From contig PAZT01000014.1 of the NCBI GenBank assembly GCA_002716165.1, forward strand, positions 19,927-30,698: a DNA stretch of 10,772 nt, read 5' to 3'. The translations under genes and the position numbers were made by a program. The stretch comes from Deltaproteobacteria bacterium (GTDB lineage Bacteria; SAR324; NAC60-12). Shown here piece by piece: positions 1-7,504 of the stretch. Position 1 is the stretch's first letter; each line of letters starts with the position of its first letter. Below the pieces are notes generated by a model. That model was not told where the DNA came from. It saw nothing but the letters and a program-made list of their open reading frames with translations, and did no database searches.

Positions 1-1097
1 TGGATGAAAAACATATCCTTATAGATGGAGAAATTGCTTGTGGTGCTCTGGTCGATGCAGGACTGTATTTATTTCATAATATTAAACGTACTCTGGAAAA
101 AGGTACTGGCCCTTATTTTTATCTACCTAAATTGGAAAACCATCTGGAAGCGCGTTTATGGGATGAAGTCTTCACTTTTTCTGAAGAAGAACTTGGAGTA
201 AAAACAGGCACCATTAAGGCTACTGTACTCCTAGAGACTATTTTAGCTGCATTTGAAATGGAAGAAATTATTTACGAATTACGAAGGCATATGTCCGGAA
301 TAAATGCTGGACGTTGGGATTATATGTTCAGCGCAATCAAAAAATTCCGTAATCTGCCAAATTTTATATGGCCTGACAGAGCACAAGTTACCATGACTGC
401 TCCTTTAATGAGAGCATATACTGAACTGCTGGTAAAAACATGTCACACTAGGGGAACTTTGGCAATTGGAGGAATGGCTGCTTTCATTCCAAGCCGCCGT
501 GATAAAGAAGTCAACCGGGTTGCTTTGGAAAAAGTGCGTCAAGATAAAGAGCGAGAGGCTAAAGACGGATTCGATGGTTCATGGGTAGCTCATCCTGATC
601 TTGTTCAGGTTTGTACAGAAGTTTTCAGCAATGCTTTCGAAAATGGACAGGTTAACCAAATGAACAAAATGCGTGAGGATGTTCTAGTATCCTCAGAGAT
701 GCTGTTGAATTTTCAAATTCCTGAAGGAAAAATAACTGAAGCTGGTTTACGAAATAACATCAGTGTAGGAATACAATATATTTCAGCTTGGCTTAGAGGC
801 ACGGGAGCAGTGGCTATTTTTAACCTGATGGAAGACGCTGCAACAGCAGAAATATCAAGGTCTCAGGTCTGGCAGTGGTGTCAACATCCTGATGGAAAGC
901 TTGATGACGGGCGCAAGATCACTGTTGATATGGTAAAAAGCATAGTTCCAGAAGAACTTGATAAAATTAGGGAAGCTTATGGGGAAGCATATGACGAGAA
1001 GAAAACTGATCAGGCAAAGGAATTGTTTCTTACATTGGTCACTCAGAAAGAATTTGAAGAATTTCTAACAATTAGGGCATACAATCAACTGGATTAA
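1..1097 (+). CDS. aceB: Malate synthase A, 3' portion (5' end outside window)
   Basis: Condenses glyoxylate and acetyl-CoA to malate in the glyoxylate shunt; cytosolic. The reading frame is open from the window edge (first full codon at 3) and contains the family's GPYFYLPKLE stretch near its start, so the TTG at 132 is internal and not a start. About 365 residues are visible out of roughly 530 usual for the A isoform, so some 165 N-terminal residues are missing. The malate synthase signature RRHMSGINAGRWDYMF is at 282-329; its Asp and the Glu of the preceding LLETILAAFE segment are the expected Mg ligands. The catalytic-base Asp is expected in MEDAATAEIS, about 834. The C-terminal domain is complete and ends normally at TAA. 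The usual partner, isocitrate lyase, is not in view and could lie upstream. No hairpin terminator is visible after the stop. Confidence 0.96.
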   Translation, partial: DEKHILIDGEIACGALVDAGLYLFHNIKRTLEKGTGPYFYLPKLENHLEARLWDEVFTFSEEELGVKTGTIKATVLLETILAAFEMEEIIYELRRHMSGINAGRWDYMFSAIKKFRNLPNFIWPDRAQVTMTAPLMRAYTELLVKTCHTRGTLAIGGMAAFIPSRRDKEVNRVALEKVRQDKEREAKDGFDGSWVAHPDLVQVCTEVFSNAFENGQVNQMNKMREDVLVSSEMLLNFQIPEGKITEAGLRNNISVGIQYISAWLRGTGAVAIFNLMEDAATAEISRSQVWQWCQHPDGKLDDGRKITVDMVKSIVPEELDKIREAYGEAYDEKKTDQAKELFLTLVTQKEFEEFLTIRAYNQLD

Positions 1098-1347
1098 AAA
1101 AATAGACAAAAACCTTCTTAATAGTAATATTATTTTCTGTAACTTTTCACTTACATTCATTGCAGTAATAATGTTATCCTCCTGTTCATCCGTGAAACCT
1201 GTAATGAGCAAGGCTGGTGTAATGACTCATCCAGACTGTGCTAAGTTCAGCACTGAGGAGGCAGTAGCAACATGCGAGGCTGGGTTACGCCAGCGCGGAG
1301 GAGGATCTCGTTTCACCTTCGGCTTCGGTGTTAGTCGTAATCTATAA
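1093..1347 (+). CDS. Putative small lipoprotein, start uncertain (possible ATT start)
   Basis: I do not recognise this protein family. The frame is open from 1069 and reads to a TAA at 1345. From an ATT at 1093, overlapping the aceB stop, it gives 84 residues with a lipoprotein-like signal: basic start (KKIDK), hydrophobic core at residues 13-28 and a lipobox LSSC with Cys at residue 31. The mature part would be about 54 residues with two further Cys (in HPDCAKF and VATCEAG), a Gly/Arg-rich patch and the ending FGFGVSRNL. The only in-frame upstream ATG (1171) lies after the hydrophobic core, four codons before the lipobox Cys, so starting there would destroy the signal. No ATG, GTG or TTG exists further upstream in frame. 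It may therefore use a rare ATT start, be a decayed gene, or be chance. The 3' half is clearly richer in G+C than its surroundings, which hints at coding constraint or separate origin. Confidence 0.4.
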   Translation: MKKIDKNLLNSNIIFCNFSLTFIAVIMLSSCSSVKPVMSKAGVMTHPDCAKFSTEEAVATCEAGLRQRGGGSRFTFGFGVSRNL

Positions 1348-1373
1348 ATAATGATTTGAAAATATGCGAGCTC

Positions 1374-1895
1374 TCAGTTTGTATTGCCAATTATCTTAAC
1401 AGGCAAATTGTCTTGTCCCTCATGATTTAAAAGCCAGTTTTCCCAAAGATCCTTGATTCTAATTCCTTTTTCAGGATGCAGCCATTTTGGATTCAATTCA
1501 AGCATCGGCATTAAAACAAAACTTCGATTCTCGATTTCTGGATGAGGAATTATCAGATCATTTTTTTTAATTATTCTGCTGCCGTAGCTTAGAATATCGA
1601 TATCAATTTCCCTTGAACCCCAGCGCTCCCTGCGGATACGTCCCAAAATAATTTCAATCTGCTGACATTTTTTAAGCAGTTCTAGTGGTGAAAAAACAGT
1701 AAGACCACAAACCACCATATTGAAATATTTTGGCTGAGACATCCTCAAAAGAGGCTCACTTTCATAAATTGATGATACCCTAAATTCAGTCATAACCTTA
1801 GACTGCAAATGACTGCACGCAATTCTCAGGAATTTCTTGCGGTCTCCCAAGTTGCTCCCCAATCCAAGATGCACTAAGATAGCTTCAGAAGTCAT
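1374..1895 (-). CDS. folK: 2-amino-4-hydroxy-6-hydroxymethyldihydropteridine pyrophosphokinase (HPPK)
   Basis: Transfers pyrophosphate from ATP to 6-hydroxymethyl-7,8-dihydropterin in folate synthesis; cytosolic. The 173 residues are slightly longer than the E. coli enzyme (159) and contain the family motifs in order: LGLGSNLGDR (10-19), YESEP (44-48), QPKYFN (54-59), the HPPK signature RWGSREIDIDIL (91-102) whose Asp98 and Asp100 are the expected Mg ligands, and IPHPEIENRSFVL (116-128). The ATG at 1895 is preceded on its strand by AGGTGAAGG, the only fair Shine-Dalgarno match among the genes here, so the start is well supported. It is a stand-alone gene, not fused to folB or folP, convergent with aceB and the small lipoprotein frame and divergent from rsmD. 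No other folate gene is in the window. Confidence 0.96.
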   Translation of the reverse strand: MTSEAILVHLGLGSNLGDRKKFLRIACSHLQSKVMTEFRVSSIYESEPLLRMSQPKYFNMVVCGLTVFSPLELLKKCQQIEIILGRIRRERWGSREIDIDILSYGSRIIKKNDLIIPHPEIENRSFVLMPMLELNPKWLHPEKGIRIKDLWENWLLNHEGQDNLPVKIIGNTN

Positions 1896-1977
1896 TCTAC
1901 CTTCACCTAAAAAAATATTTCATTGAGGTTATCACAATTGGGGTGAATCACAAATAAAACTAAAGTCAAATCTAAGA

Positions 1978-2535
1978 GTGATTCGAATTATTGCAGGAAA
2001 ATATAGAGGGCGAAAATTGAAAGTTCCACAAGGCATATCTATCAGGCCTTCTTCTAATAAACTTAGGGAGGGGCTGTTTAATATGCTATCTGGTCTTGCA
2101 GACATTAAAAGCATGATATTTCTTGATCTTTTTGCTGGAACTGGAGCTCTTGGACTTGAAGCATTGAGTCGTGGAGCCAAAAAAGTAATTTTTATAGAAG
2201 CATCCCAAAAAAATATGGCAGTTCTCAAACAGAACATAGAGTCAATTTCTCCAGAAAAATCCTCCTTTGAACTTGCTAAAGATAATTCAGCACAATGGCT
2301 ATCAAGATTTAAAGACCCAGGATACCCTTGTGTAGTTTTTCTCGACCCTCCATTTTATGGGAATGAATATGAACTAATTCTAAATAAACTGCATGTTCTT
2401 AAATCCATCCGACAAGGATCTCTAATTGTAGTTGAGTCAAATCAGGCACGAGAAATACTTTTCCCTAAGGCTTTGCAGTTGCTTAAACATCGTCGCTATG
2501 GATCAGTCAATCTTGATATTTTACGCAGGAAGTAA
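1978..2535 (+). CDS. rsmD: 16S rRNA (guanine(966)-N(2))-methyltransferase
   Basis: SAM-dependent methyltransferase that methylates G966 (E. coli numbering) of 16S rRNA during 30S assembly. The 185-residue protein starts with the family's RIIAGKYRGRKL, then IRPSSNKLREGLFNML (22-37, corresponding to the TRPT..REtlFN segment), the SAM-binding motif I DLFAGTGALGLEALSRGA (50-67) and the catalytic motif IV DPPF (123-126). Length is close to the usual 185-200. The start is a GTG with no real Shine-Dalgarno sequence; it is chosen because the conserved RIIAG follows at once, as in homologues. It is divergent from folK across 82 bp, which must hold the promoters for both, though I could not pick a convincing one. 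The frequent neighbour coaD is absent; uppS follows after 91 bp. Confidence 0.94.
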   Translation: MIRIIAGKYRGRKLKVPQGISIRPSSNKLREGLFNMLSGLADIKSMIFLDLFAGTGALGLEALSRGAKKVIFIEASQKNMAVLKQNIESISPEKSSFELAKDNSAQWLSRFKDPGYPCVVFLDPPFYGNEYELILNKLHVLKSIRQGSLIVVESNQAREILFPKALQLLKHRRYGSVNLDILRRK

Positions 2536-2626
2536 TTTAAAAAGAAGCACAATAATCTTGCCTTGAATTCACTAGTATCTTAGCCTAAACCGTGTACAGA
2601 TTATACAAATTTTAAATGCAACCATA

Positions 2627-3445
2627 ATGAGTTATCTAGACAAAATTGATCAAAAGGCCATACCTCAACATGTTGGGATAATTATGGATGGGAATGGTCG
2701 TTGGGCAGCAGAGCGTCATATGCCGAGGATACATGGTCACCGTAGTGCAGTTAATGCTGTACGCGAGAGCGTAGAAGCCGCTGCAGAGCTAGGATTAAAT
2801 GTACTTACTTTATTTGCCTTCTCAACGGAAAACTGGCAAAGGCCAAAAAAAGAGGTGTCTGCTTTGATGGAACTTTTTTATGAATTTCTGGAAAAAGAAC
2901 TTCATACAATGCTTGAAAATAATGTTCGTTTCCAGCTAATTGGTGACAGGGATAAATTGCCTGATTTCCTTCAGGAACGCCTGAGTAATGCTCTGAATTC
3001 TACGTCAGATAATACAGGATTGCTGTTAAATTTAGCATTAAATTACGGTGGCCGGGATGAAATATCACGTGCGGTGAGAATAATTTCTGAATTGGTAAAA
3101 AAAAGAGAACTACAGCCGGAAAATATAGACGAAGCATTAATCTCCGCTAATACTTATACTGCAGGATTACCAGATCCTGACCTAATAATCCGTACCAGTG
3201 GGGAGCTAAGACTTTCCAATTTTTTGATTTGGCAGGCGGCATATGCTGAGTTCTATTTTACTGATGTACTTTGGCCCGACTTCAAAAGAGAAGATTTACA
3301 TAAAGCACTTATAGAGTACCAGAACAGAAAACGAAGAATGGGTAGATCAACAGCTTCTGCTGTAGCCTCCATATCAAAAAAGAAGGTTTCGAGTATTGTT
3401 AAAGACAAATCAATAAAAAGTAGACTAACTCAAACTTCAACTTAA
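2627..3445 (+). CDS. uppS: Isoprenyl transferase / undecaprenyl diphosphate synthase
   Basis: cis-Prenyltransferase that adds eight isopentenyl units to farnesyl diphosphate to make C55 undecaprenyl diphosphate, the lipid carrier for peptidoglycan and O-antigen. Motifs: IIMDGNGRWA with catalytic Asp21, HGHRSAVNAVRE (36-47), FSTENW (65-70), LNYGGRDEI (138-146), then IIRTSGELRLSNFL (187-200) and WQAAYAEFYF (202-211) with the Mg-binding Glu208. The 272 residues are about 20-25 longer than most homologues because of a Lys/Ser-rich tail after residue 240. The start at 2627 lies a normal distance before the first motif but has no Shine-Dalgarno sequence. cdsA begins 9 nt after the stop, so the two are probably co-transcribed. 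The EAAAELG and YQNRKRRMG segments look like Bacteroidota/FCB proteins to me, which is an impression only. Confidence 0.97.
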   Translation: MSYLDKIDQKAIPQHVGIIMDGNGRWAAERHMPRIHGHRSAVNAVRESVEAAAELGLNVLTLFAFSTENWQRPKKEVSALMELFYEFLEKELHTMLENNVRFQLIGDRDKLPDFLQERLSNALNSTSDNTGLLLNLALNYGGRDEISRAVRIISELVKKRELQPENIDEALISANTYTAGLPDPDLIIRTSGELRLSNFLIWQAAYAEFYFTDVLWPDFKREDLHKALIEYQNRKRRMGRSTASAVASISKKKVSSIVKDKSIKSRLTQTST

Positions 3446-3454
3446 TTAATTCCT

Positions 3455-4285
3455 ATGAGTGAAGCACATGCATCTTCTGAATTAACTAAAAGAGTCAGAA
3501 CAGCGATTCCACTTGCAGTGGGTATCGCGTTAATATTACTAGCACCAACTTTTATTGTAGGAATGGTTGTTCTTATCTTGGCTTTCATCGGGGGACAGGA
3601 ACTTACAGTTATGCTGGCAGGAAAGGGGAATGACTCTGATTCTAGTGTTATACTCCCAGATTGGATGCTACCGTTCGCAGCTGTTATGATGGGACTTGGT
3701 GCGCTTGGAGGAGAGTCAGGACTTCATGCCACATTGTTGATTAGTGCTGCAGGATGGATAATTTTTGAATTAGTTTTTACACCAAAAAATGAGCTCTCAA
3801 AATTTTCTTCTTTAGGATTCGGTTTATTCGGTATGGTCTGGATAATCTGGAGCCTTGGACACATGACACTGATAAAAGATCTTCAAGATGGAACGACGTT
3901 GCTTTTCTTTCTTTTATTCGTAATCAGTTTTAGTGACATCTTTGCGTATTTTGGTGGAAAAAGATTTGGTAAATCATTGCTTGCCCCGGCAATAAGCCCT
4001 AAGAAAACATGGGAAGGATGTTTTTTCGGTGTTGTGGGAGGAGGCCTTGTAGGAGCAGTTTTTGGAGAGATTACAATGTCAATGTTCTGGGTTAACGCGA
4101 TGCTTTTGGCGGTAATTTTATCAGTTTTTGGTCAGTTTGGTGATTTAATTGAGTCAAAGATTAAAAGGCTCTGTAATGTAAAAGATTCAGGAAAAATTCT
4201 CCCTGGTCATGGAGGCATACTTGATAGAATTGACGGACACATGTTTGCCGCACCAGTTTTTTACTATCTTCTTAAACTTGGGTGA
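3455..4285 (+). CDS. cdsA: Phosphatidate cytidylyltransferase (CDP-diglyceride synthase)
   Basis: Integral inner-membrane enzyme that converts phosphatidic acid and CTP to CDP-diacylglycerol, the precursor of bacterial phospholipids. The 276 residues consist of repeated hydrophobic segments, roughly eight (for example residues 14-45, 70-105, 120-170 and 185-225), consistent with a polytopic protein. The C-terminal CdsA signature at residues 234-260 fits the family pattern fully: SKIKR, KDSGKILPGHGGILDRID, with the metal-binding KD and DRxD residues in place. Length is typical (270-285). The ATG follows the uppS stop by 9 nt with no Shine-Dalgarno motif, suggesting translation coupled to uppS. 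A 165-bp AT-rich spacer separates it from dxr. Confidence 0.96.
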   Translation: MSEAHASSELTKRVRTAIPLAVGIALILLAPTFIVGMVVLILAFIGGQELTVMLAGKGNDSDSSVILPDWMLPFAAVMMGLGALGGESGLHATLLISAAGWIIFELVFTPKNELSKFSSLGFGLFGMVWIIWSLGHMTLIKDLQDGTTLLFFLLFVISFSDIFAYFGGKRFGKSLLAPAISPKKTWEGCFFGVVGGGLVGAVFGEITMSMFWVNAMLLAVILSVFGQFGDLIESKIKRLCNVKDSGKILPGHGGILDRIDGHMFAAPVFYYLLKLG

Positions 4286-4450
4286 AATTTTGTTGAAATA
4301 AACCTGAATATTCAAAAAATATTATTTAAATATAAAATATTGTTAACTACAATAAAGCAGTTTAATCTTTAGTGATTAATATAAGAAAACTAAAAATAAC
4401 TTAATAAAGTCCTCTCTTTTTTTCCCTGCCAAATAATAATTATATTTGTT

Positions 4451-5626
4451 ATGAAAAGACTTACCATCTTAGGATCAACGGGTTCAATTGGATTAAACAC
4501 TTTAGATATAGTTAGAAATTTTCCTGAGAAATTCCAAATTAGATCATTGTCCTGCCGTAGTTCAATTGAGAAGCTTATTGAACAAATTAGAGAGTTTCAC
4601 CCCAAGATTGTTTGTGTTGAAAAAGATGAACAAGCTTGTGATTTAAGACAAATATTTTCTGATACAGAATTCGTATTCGGCCTAAAAGGCCTTATACAAA
4701 TCTCTAAAGACCCTGAAACAGATCTGATGGTGTCTGGAATTGTCAGTGCTGCGGGATTAAAGCCAACATTTGCAGCCTTAAAAGCAGGTAAAACCGTTGC
4801 GATAGCAAACAAAGAACCTCTGGTGATGGCTGGAGAATTATTCATGCAAACAGCTACCAAATCTGGAGCAAAACTGCTCCCTGCCGATAGCGAGCACAAT
4901 GCTATTTTTCAGGCACTTAAAAATGAACGCCCCGAAAGTATTTCAAGACTTATTCTTACTGCATCAGGAGGTTCATTAAGGGACAAGCCGCTTCATGAAT
5001 TTAAGAAAATAACCCCCGCTCAGGCACTTGATCACCCTAACTGGAAGATGGGCAGCAAAATAACTATCGACTCTGCAACAATGATGAACAAAGGCTTGGA
5101 AGTGATCGAAGCACAGTGGCTATTTGATACTCCAGTCCAAAACATAGAAGTGGTGATGCATCGAGAGAGTATTATTCATTCCATGGTTGAATTTGTTGAC
5201 GGTTCTATTTTGGCTCAGATGGGACTCCCTGACATGAGGATCCCGCTATCTCATTGCCTTGGATGGCCGGATAGACTGCCCCTGAAAATTCCACGTATCG
5301 ACCCCATATCCCTCAAAGCACTTCATTTTGAGCCAATCAATTATAAACGATTCCCATGCCTTTCAATTTCAATTAAAGCTGCCAAGCATGGTGGTGCAGC
5401 ACCTGCAGTTCTGAATGGTGCAAACGAAAAAGTGGTTTCTTCTTTTCTCGAGGAAGATATCAATTTCTTAGATATCTCCAAAAATTTGAATTTAGTGATG
5501 CAGCAGTTTTATAAAACAATTTTACTCCCTGAAGTTCCCACATTTCTCAATAAAATTCAAACCATTGAAGATGCAGTAAGAGCAGACAAGTGGGGCAGAG
5601 AAGAAGCGATAAAACTAATGTCTTAA
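4451..5626 (+). CDS. dxr: 1-deoxy-D-xylulose 5-phosphate reductoisomerase
   Basis: Second step of the MEP pathway: NADPH-dependent rearrangement and reduction of DXP to 2-C-methylerythritol 4-phosphate, which leads to the IPP/DMAPP used by UppS. Domains: NADPH-binding fold with GSTGSIG (8-14); NKEPLVMAGE (120-129); the metal site Asp146 and Glu148 in PADSEHNAIFQ, with Glu217 in NKGLEVIEAQW; the loop HPNWKMGSKITIDSATM (195-211) with the substrate-binding His195; and MHRESIIHSM (236-245). The C-terminal domain has the usual PAVLNGANE. The 391 residues are a typical length. The segment normally GGPF reads GGSL here, a mild departure close to the active site. The start has no Shine-Dalgarno sequence; TATATTTG ends three bases before the ATG. 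Confidence 0.97.
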   Translation: MKRLTILGSTGSIGLNTLDIVRNFPEKFQIRSLSCRSSIEKLIEQIREFHPKIVCVEKDEQACDLRQIFSDTEFVFGLKGLIQISKDPETDLMVSGIVSAAGLKPTFAALKAGKTVAIANKEPLVMAGELFMQTATKSGAKLLPADSEHNAIFQALKNERPESISRLILTASGGSLRDKPLHEFKKITPAQALDHPNWKMGSKITIDSATMMNKGLEVIEAQWLFDTPVQNIEVVMHRESIIHSMVEFVDGSILAQMGLPDMRIPLSHCLGWPDRLPLKIPRIDPISLKALHFEPINYKRFPCLSISIKAAKHGGAAPAVLNGANEKVVSSFLEEDINFLDISKNLNLVMQQFYKTILLPEVPTFLNKIQTIEDAVRADKWGREEAIKLMS

Positions 5627-5824
5627 GCATGGCAGTTAATAAAAAATTAAAAATTTACTACCACACCAAATCTTTTTCTTTCTTTGCTTTAAGAGACTTT
5701 CAAAATATTTAAAATTTTAATTGATGCTTTGGCTCATAAAGTAATACTAAAATAAATGTTTAGAGCGTTGGAAAAAAAGACGTAAAACTATATCTAATTT
5801 GACCTGAATTAATCAGAGTTAAAA

Positions 5825-5859
5825 GCCTAAAAAGAACTCGCGCGAGGGAATGCCTAAAA
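5825..5859. repeat. GC palindrome between two GCCTAAAA direct repeats
   Basis: CTCGCGCGAG at 5837-5846 is a perfect 10-bp palindrome, conspicuous because the surrounding gap is strongly AT-rich. GCCTAAAA occurs at 5825-5832 and again at 5852-5859, one on each side, 27 bp apart start to start. The layout would suit a protein-binding site. No poly-T run follows, so it is not a standard terminator. The function is inferred only from symmetry and composition. Confidence 0.4.
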
Positions 5860-5909
5860 TTGAAAGGGAATCTATTCTTCAATCTAACTAGAATTTAGAT
5901 TCACATTTC

Positions 5910-5918
5910 TGCTATACT
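5910..5918 (+). promoter_or_regulatory. Possible extended -10 element upstream of rseP
   Basis: TGCTATACT matches an extended -10 box (TGnTATAAT) with one mismatch. No good -35 hexamer lies 16-18 bp upstream, which extended -10 promoters can tolerate. Transcription would begin near 5925 and leave a leader of about 140 nt before rseP. In AT-rich DNA such matches arise by chance, and the sigma-factor preference of this organism is unknown. Confidence 0.3.
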
Positions 5919-6067
5919 TTTCTTAACAACTGTCAAAATTTTTGAAATTTTTATATTTGATACATTTTATTTTTCATCAAAATTATAGGAATAGTATCTT
6001 GTAATAAAAAAAATTATGTAAGCTAATTAAAATTTCAAATAACTTCATCCATAAAAATTAATTCAAC

Positions 6068-7378
6068 ATGCTTATAACACTAATAGCATTTTTGATCGTT
6101 CTTGGAATTCTGGTATTCATTCACGAACTTGGACATTTTCTTGCCGCACGTCACGTAGGAGTAAGAGTCGAAGCGTTTTCAGTCGGATTTCCACCTACAC
6201 TTTGGGGAAAAAAGTATGGAGATACAGAATATCGGATTTCATGGATTCCAGTAGGAGGATATGTAAAATTGTTTGGACAGAACGTAGACGATGAGGATCC
6301 AGATGATCCAACAAATTATGCTTCTAAGACCATTTTCCAGCGCTTCTATATTCTTACTGCAGGACCAATGATGAATCTTTTGTTTGCCTCGATCTTCATG
6401 CCATTGGTTTTCTGGATCGGAATGGACACTCCAGCATATCTAGATGATTCACCTAGAATTAAAGATGTTCAAGCTGGAAGTTACTCCCAGCAACTAGGAA
6501 TTCAGGCAAAAGATGAGATAATTGCTGTAAATGGAACTTTTGTTAAAAACTGGCAAGAACTTCATAACGCAATGGGTCGAATTTCTCCTGCAGAAACCAT
6601 GATTTTTGATATTGATCGAGGAGGAAACTCCATATATATAGAAGGTTCCGCAATTGAAATGCACAGGTCCGGATCAATGGGCTGGTCTCCCTACCTTATA
6701 CCTGTTGTAGGAGGATTTTCCTCACACTCTCCTGCTGAAAGATCTGGTATAAAAGTTGGTGATAAAATCAATAGAATTAATGGTCTTGTCATTCGAGACT
6801 GGAGTGATATTTCTCCTACTGTTCAAAAACTTATGAGGAAAGAAAGTGAAAGTCCAAGTTCAAATCTTATTGTTGAAATTGTAAGAGAAGCCGAGGTTGA
6901 GCTTGTGGAAGTCACTCCATTTTTTGAACCTAATTCACAAAAATGGCTTCTGGGCATGAGCATGTCCAAAAAATTTCGATCACACTCAATAGTCGAATCT
7001 TTTTCACTTGGAATTTCCCGTTTATGGTTCATAACAAAGGCTACTTTCAGTTTTCTGGGACAAATGTTCCAAGGTGAAGGTTCAATGAATGACCTTGGAG
7101 GACCTGTCAAAATAGGTATGGTAATTGGTGATGCAGTTAGAAGCGGTATTTCAGACCTGTTTTTTCTGATGGCATTTATAAGTCTTCAGTTGGGAATTTT
7201 CAATCTCCTTCCTATTCCTGCTCTAGATGGGGGGCACATCCTTATGCTGCTGCTAGAAAAAATAAACGGGAAACCTCTAAGTACAACTATTCGAGAAAGA
7301 ACTCAGATGATTGGTTTTTCAGTTCTTATGTTCTTAATGATTTTTGTAACATTTAATGATTTAGTTAGCTTAATGTGA
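6068..7378 (+). CDS. rseP: RIP metalloprotease RseP (site-2 protease, M50 family)
   Basis: Intramembrane zinc protease of the inner membrane; in well-studied relatives it cleaves anti-sigma factors after a first cut and clears remnant signal peptides. The 436 residues (E. coli 450) have a first transmembrane helix carrying HELGH (His19, Glu20, His23), the VGGYVKLFG strand (62-70), a second helix with AGPMMNLL (98-105), two PDZ domains (about 127-190 and 212-290, the latter containing ERSGIKVGDKINRING), and a last helical region with NLLPIPALDGGH whose Asp387 is the third zinc ligand. All catalytic residues are present. The start is supported by the short N-terminus before HELGH; there is no Shine-Dalgarno sequence. 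The common downstream neighbour bamA is missing. Confidence 0.97.
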   Translation: MLITLIAFLIVLGILVFIHELGHFLAARHVGVRVEAFSVGFPPTLWGKKYGDTEYRISWIPVGGYVKLFGQNVDDEDPDDPTNYASKTIFQRFYILTAGPMMNLLFASIFMPLVFWIGMDTPAYLDDSPRIKDVQAGSYSQQLGIQAKDEIIAVNGTFVKNWQELHNAMGRISPAETMIFDIDRGGNSIYIEGSAIEMHRSGSMGWSPYLIPVVGGFSSHSPAERSGIKVGDKINRINGLVIRDWSDISPTVQKLMRKESESPSSNLIVEIVREAEVELVEVTPFFEPNSQKWLLGMSMSKKFRSHSIVESFSLGISRLWFITKATFSFLGQMFQGEGSMNDLGGPVKIGMVIGDAVRSGISDLFFLMAFISLQLGIFNLLPIPALDGGHILMLLLEKINGKPLSTTIRERTQMIGFSVLMFLMIFVTFNDLVSLM

Positions 7379-7464
7379 ATAATTATATAATTTTTAAAAA
7401 TAAAATATTAATTTTAATAAAGTAAGAGTTTTTGAGATATTTAATATTCATTTTTACCAGTTAA

Positions 7465-7495
7465 TTGTTTCTAACAGTTTGAATCAAAATATATT
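7465..7495 (+). promoter_or_regulatory. Possible promoter just before the cupin isomerase
   Basis: TTGTTT (7465-7470) and TATATT (7490-7495, one mismatch to TATAAT) are separated by 19 bp, slightly longer than ideal. The -10-like box ends 9 nt before the ATG at 7505, so a normal initiation distance would put the RNA start within about three bases of the start codon and give a leaderless or nearly leaderless message. Support is weak because the background is AT-rich. Confidence 0.3.
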
Positions 7496-7504
7496 CATCG
7501 AAAA

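Larger units (their letters stand above)
5627..6067. other. 441-bp AT-rich non-coding gap between dxr and rseP
   Basis: No reading frame longer than about 27 codons looks real here and I see no tRNA-like arms. It contains a 10-bp GC palindrome flanked by a direct repeat (5825-5859), an AT-rich inverted repeat AATCTAA / TTAGATT (5881-5887 and 5895-5901), an extended -10-like element (5910-5918) and an AT-only hairpin candidate (5935-5951). It is the longest non-coding stretch in the window and divides the otherwise familiar dxr-rseP pair, so it probably holds the rseP promoter and perhaps a small RNA. Confidence 0.6.

Noticed and set aside
1272..1334. A 20-codon Arg-rich frame starting ATG, preceded by GAGGAGG at 1255-1261
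   Set aside because: It overlaps the lipoprotein-like frame out of phase, the spacing of 10 nt is long, and SD motifs are not used by most genes here, so the match is probably chance.
1932..2237. Minus-strand open frame across the start of rsmD
   Set aside because: It overlies the conserved rsmD sequence and shows no recognisable motif; a shadow frame.
2602..2607. TATACA as a -10 box for uppS
   Set aside because: No acceptable -35 at 16-18 bp and the match is only moderate.
4305..4314. TGAATATTCA palindrome after cdsA, considered as a terminator
   Set aside because: A-T dominated, no GC stem and no following T run; symmetric AT sequences are expected in this composition.
4441..4448. TATATTTG before dxr (also at 5952-5959 before rseP), matching the Bacteroidota -7 consensus TAnnTTTG
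   Set aside because: At dxr it ends three bases before the ATG, too close for a normal start site, no matching -33 TTTG at the right distance was seen near rseP, and the other genes lack it.
5629..5712. 27-codon frame directly after dxr
   Set aside because: Too short, no signal or motif, and AT-rich like the surrounding non-coding DNA.
5850..5891. 13-codon frame starting ATG just after GAGGGA
   Set aside because: The SD-like bases almost touch the ATG, too close for initiation, and the peptide is very short.
7381..7392. AATTATATAATT palindrome followed by T residues after rseP, considered as a terminator
   Set aside because: A stem made only of A-T pairs is too weak for intrinsic termination and is common in such DNA.
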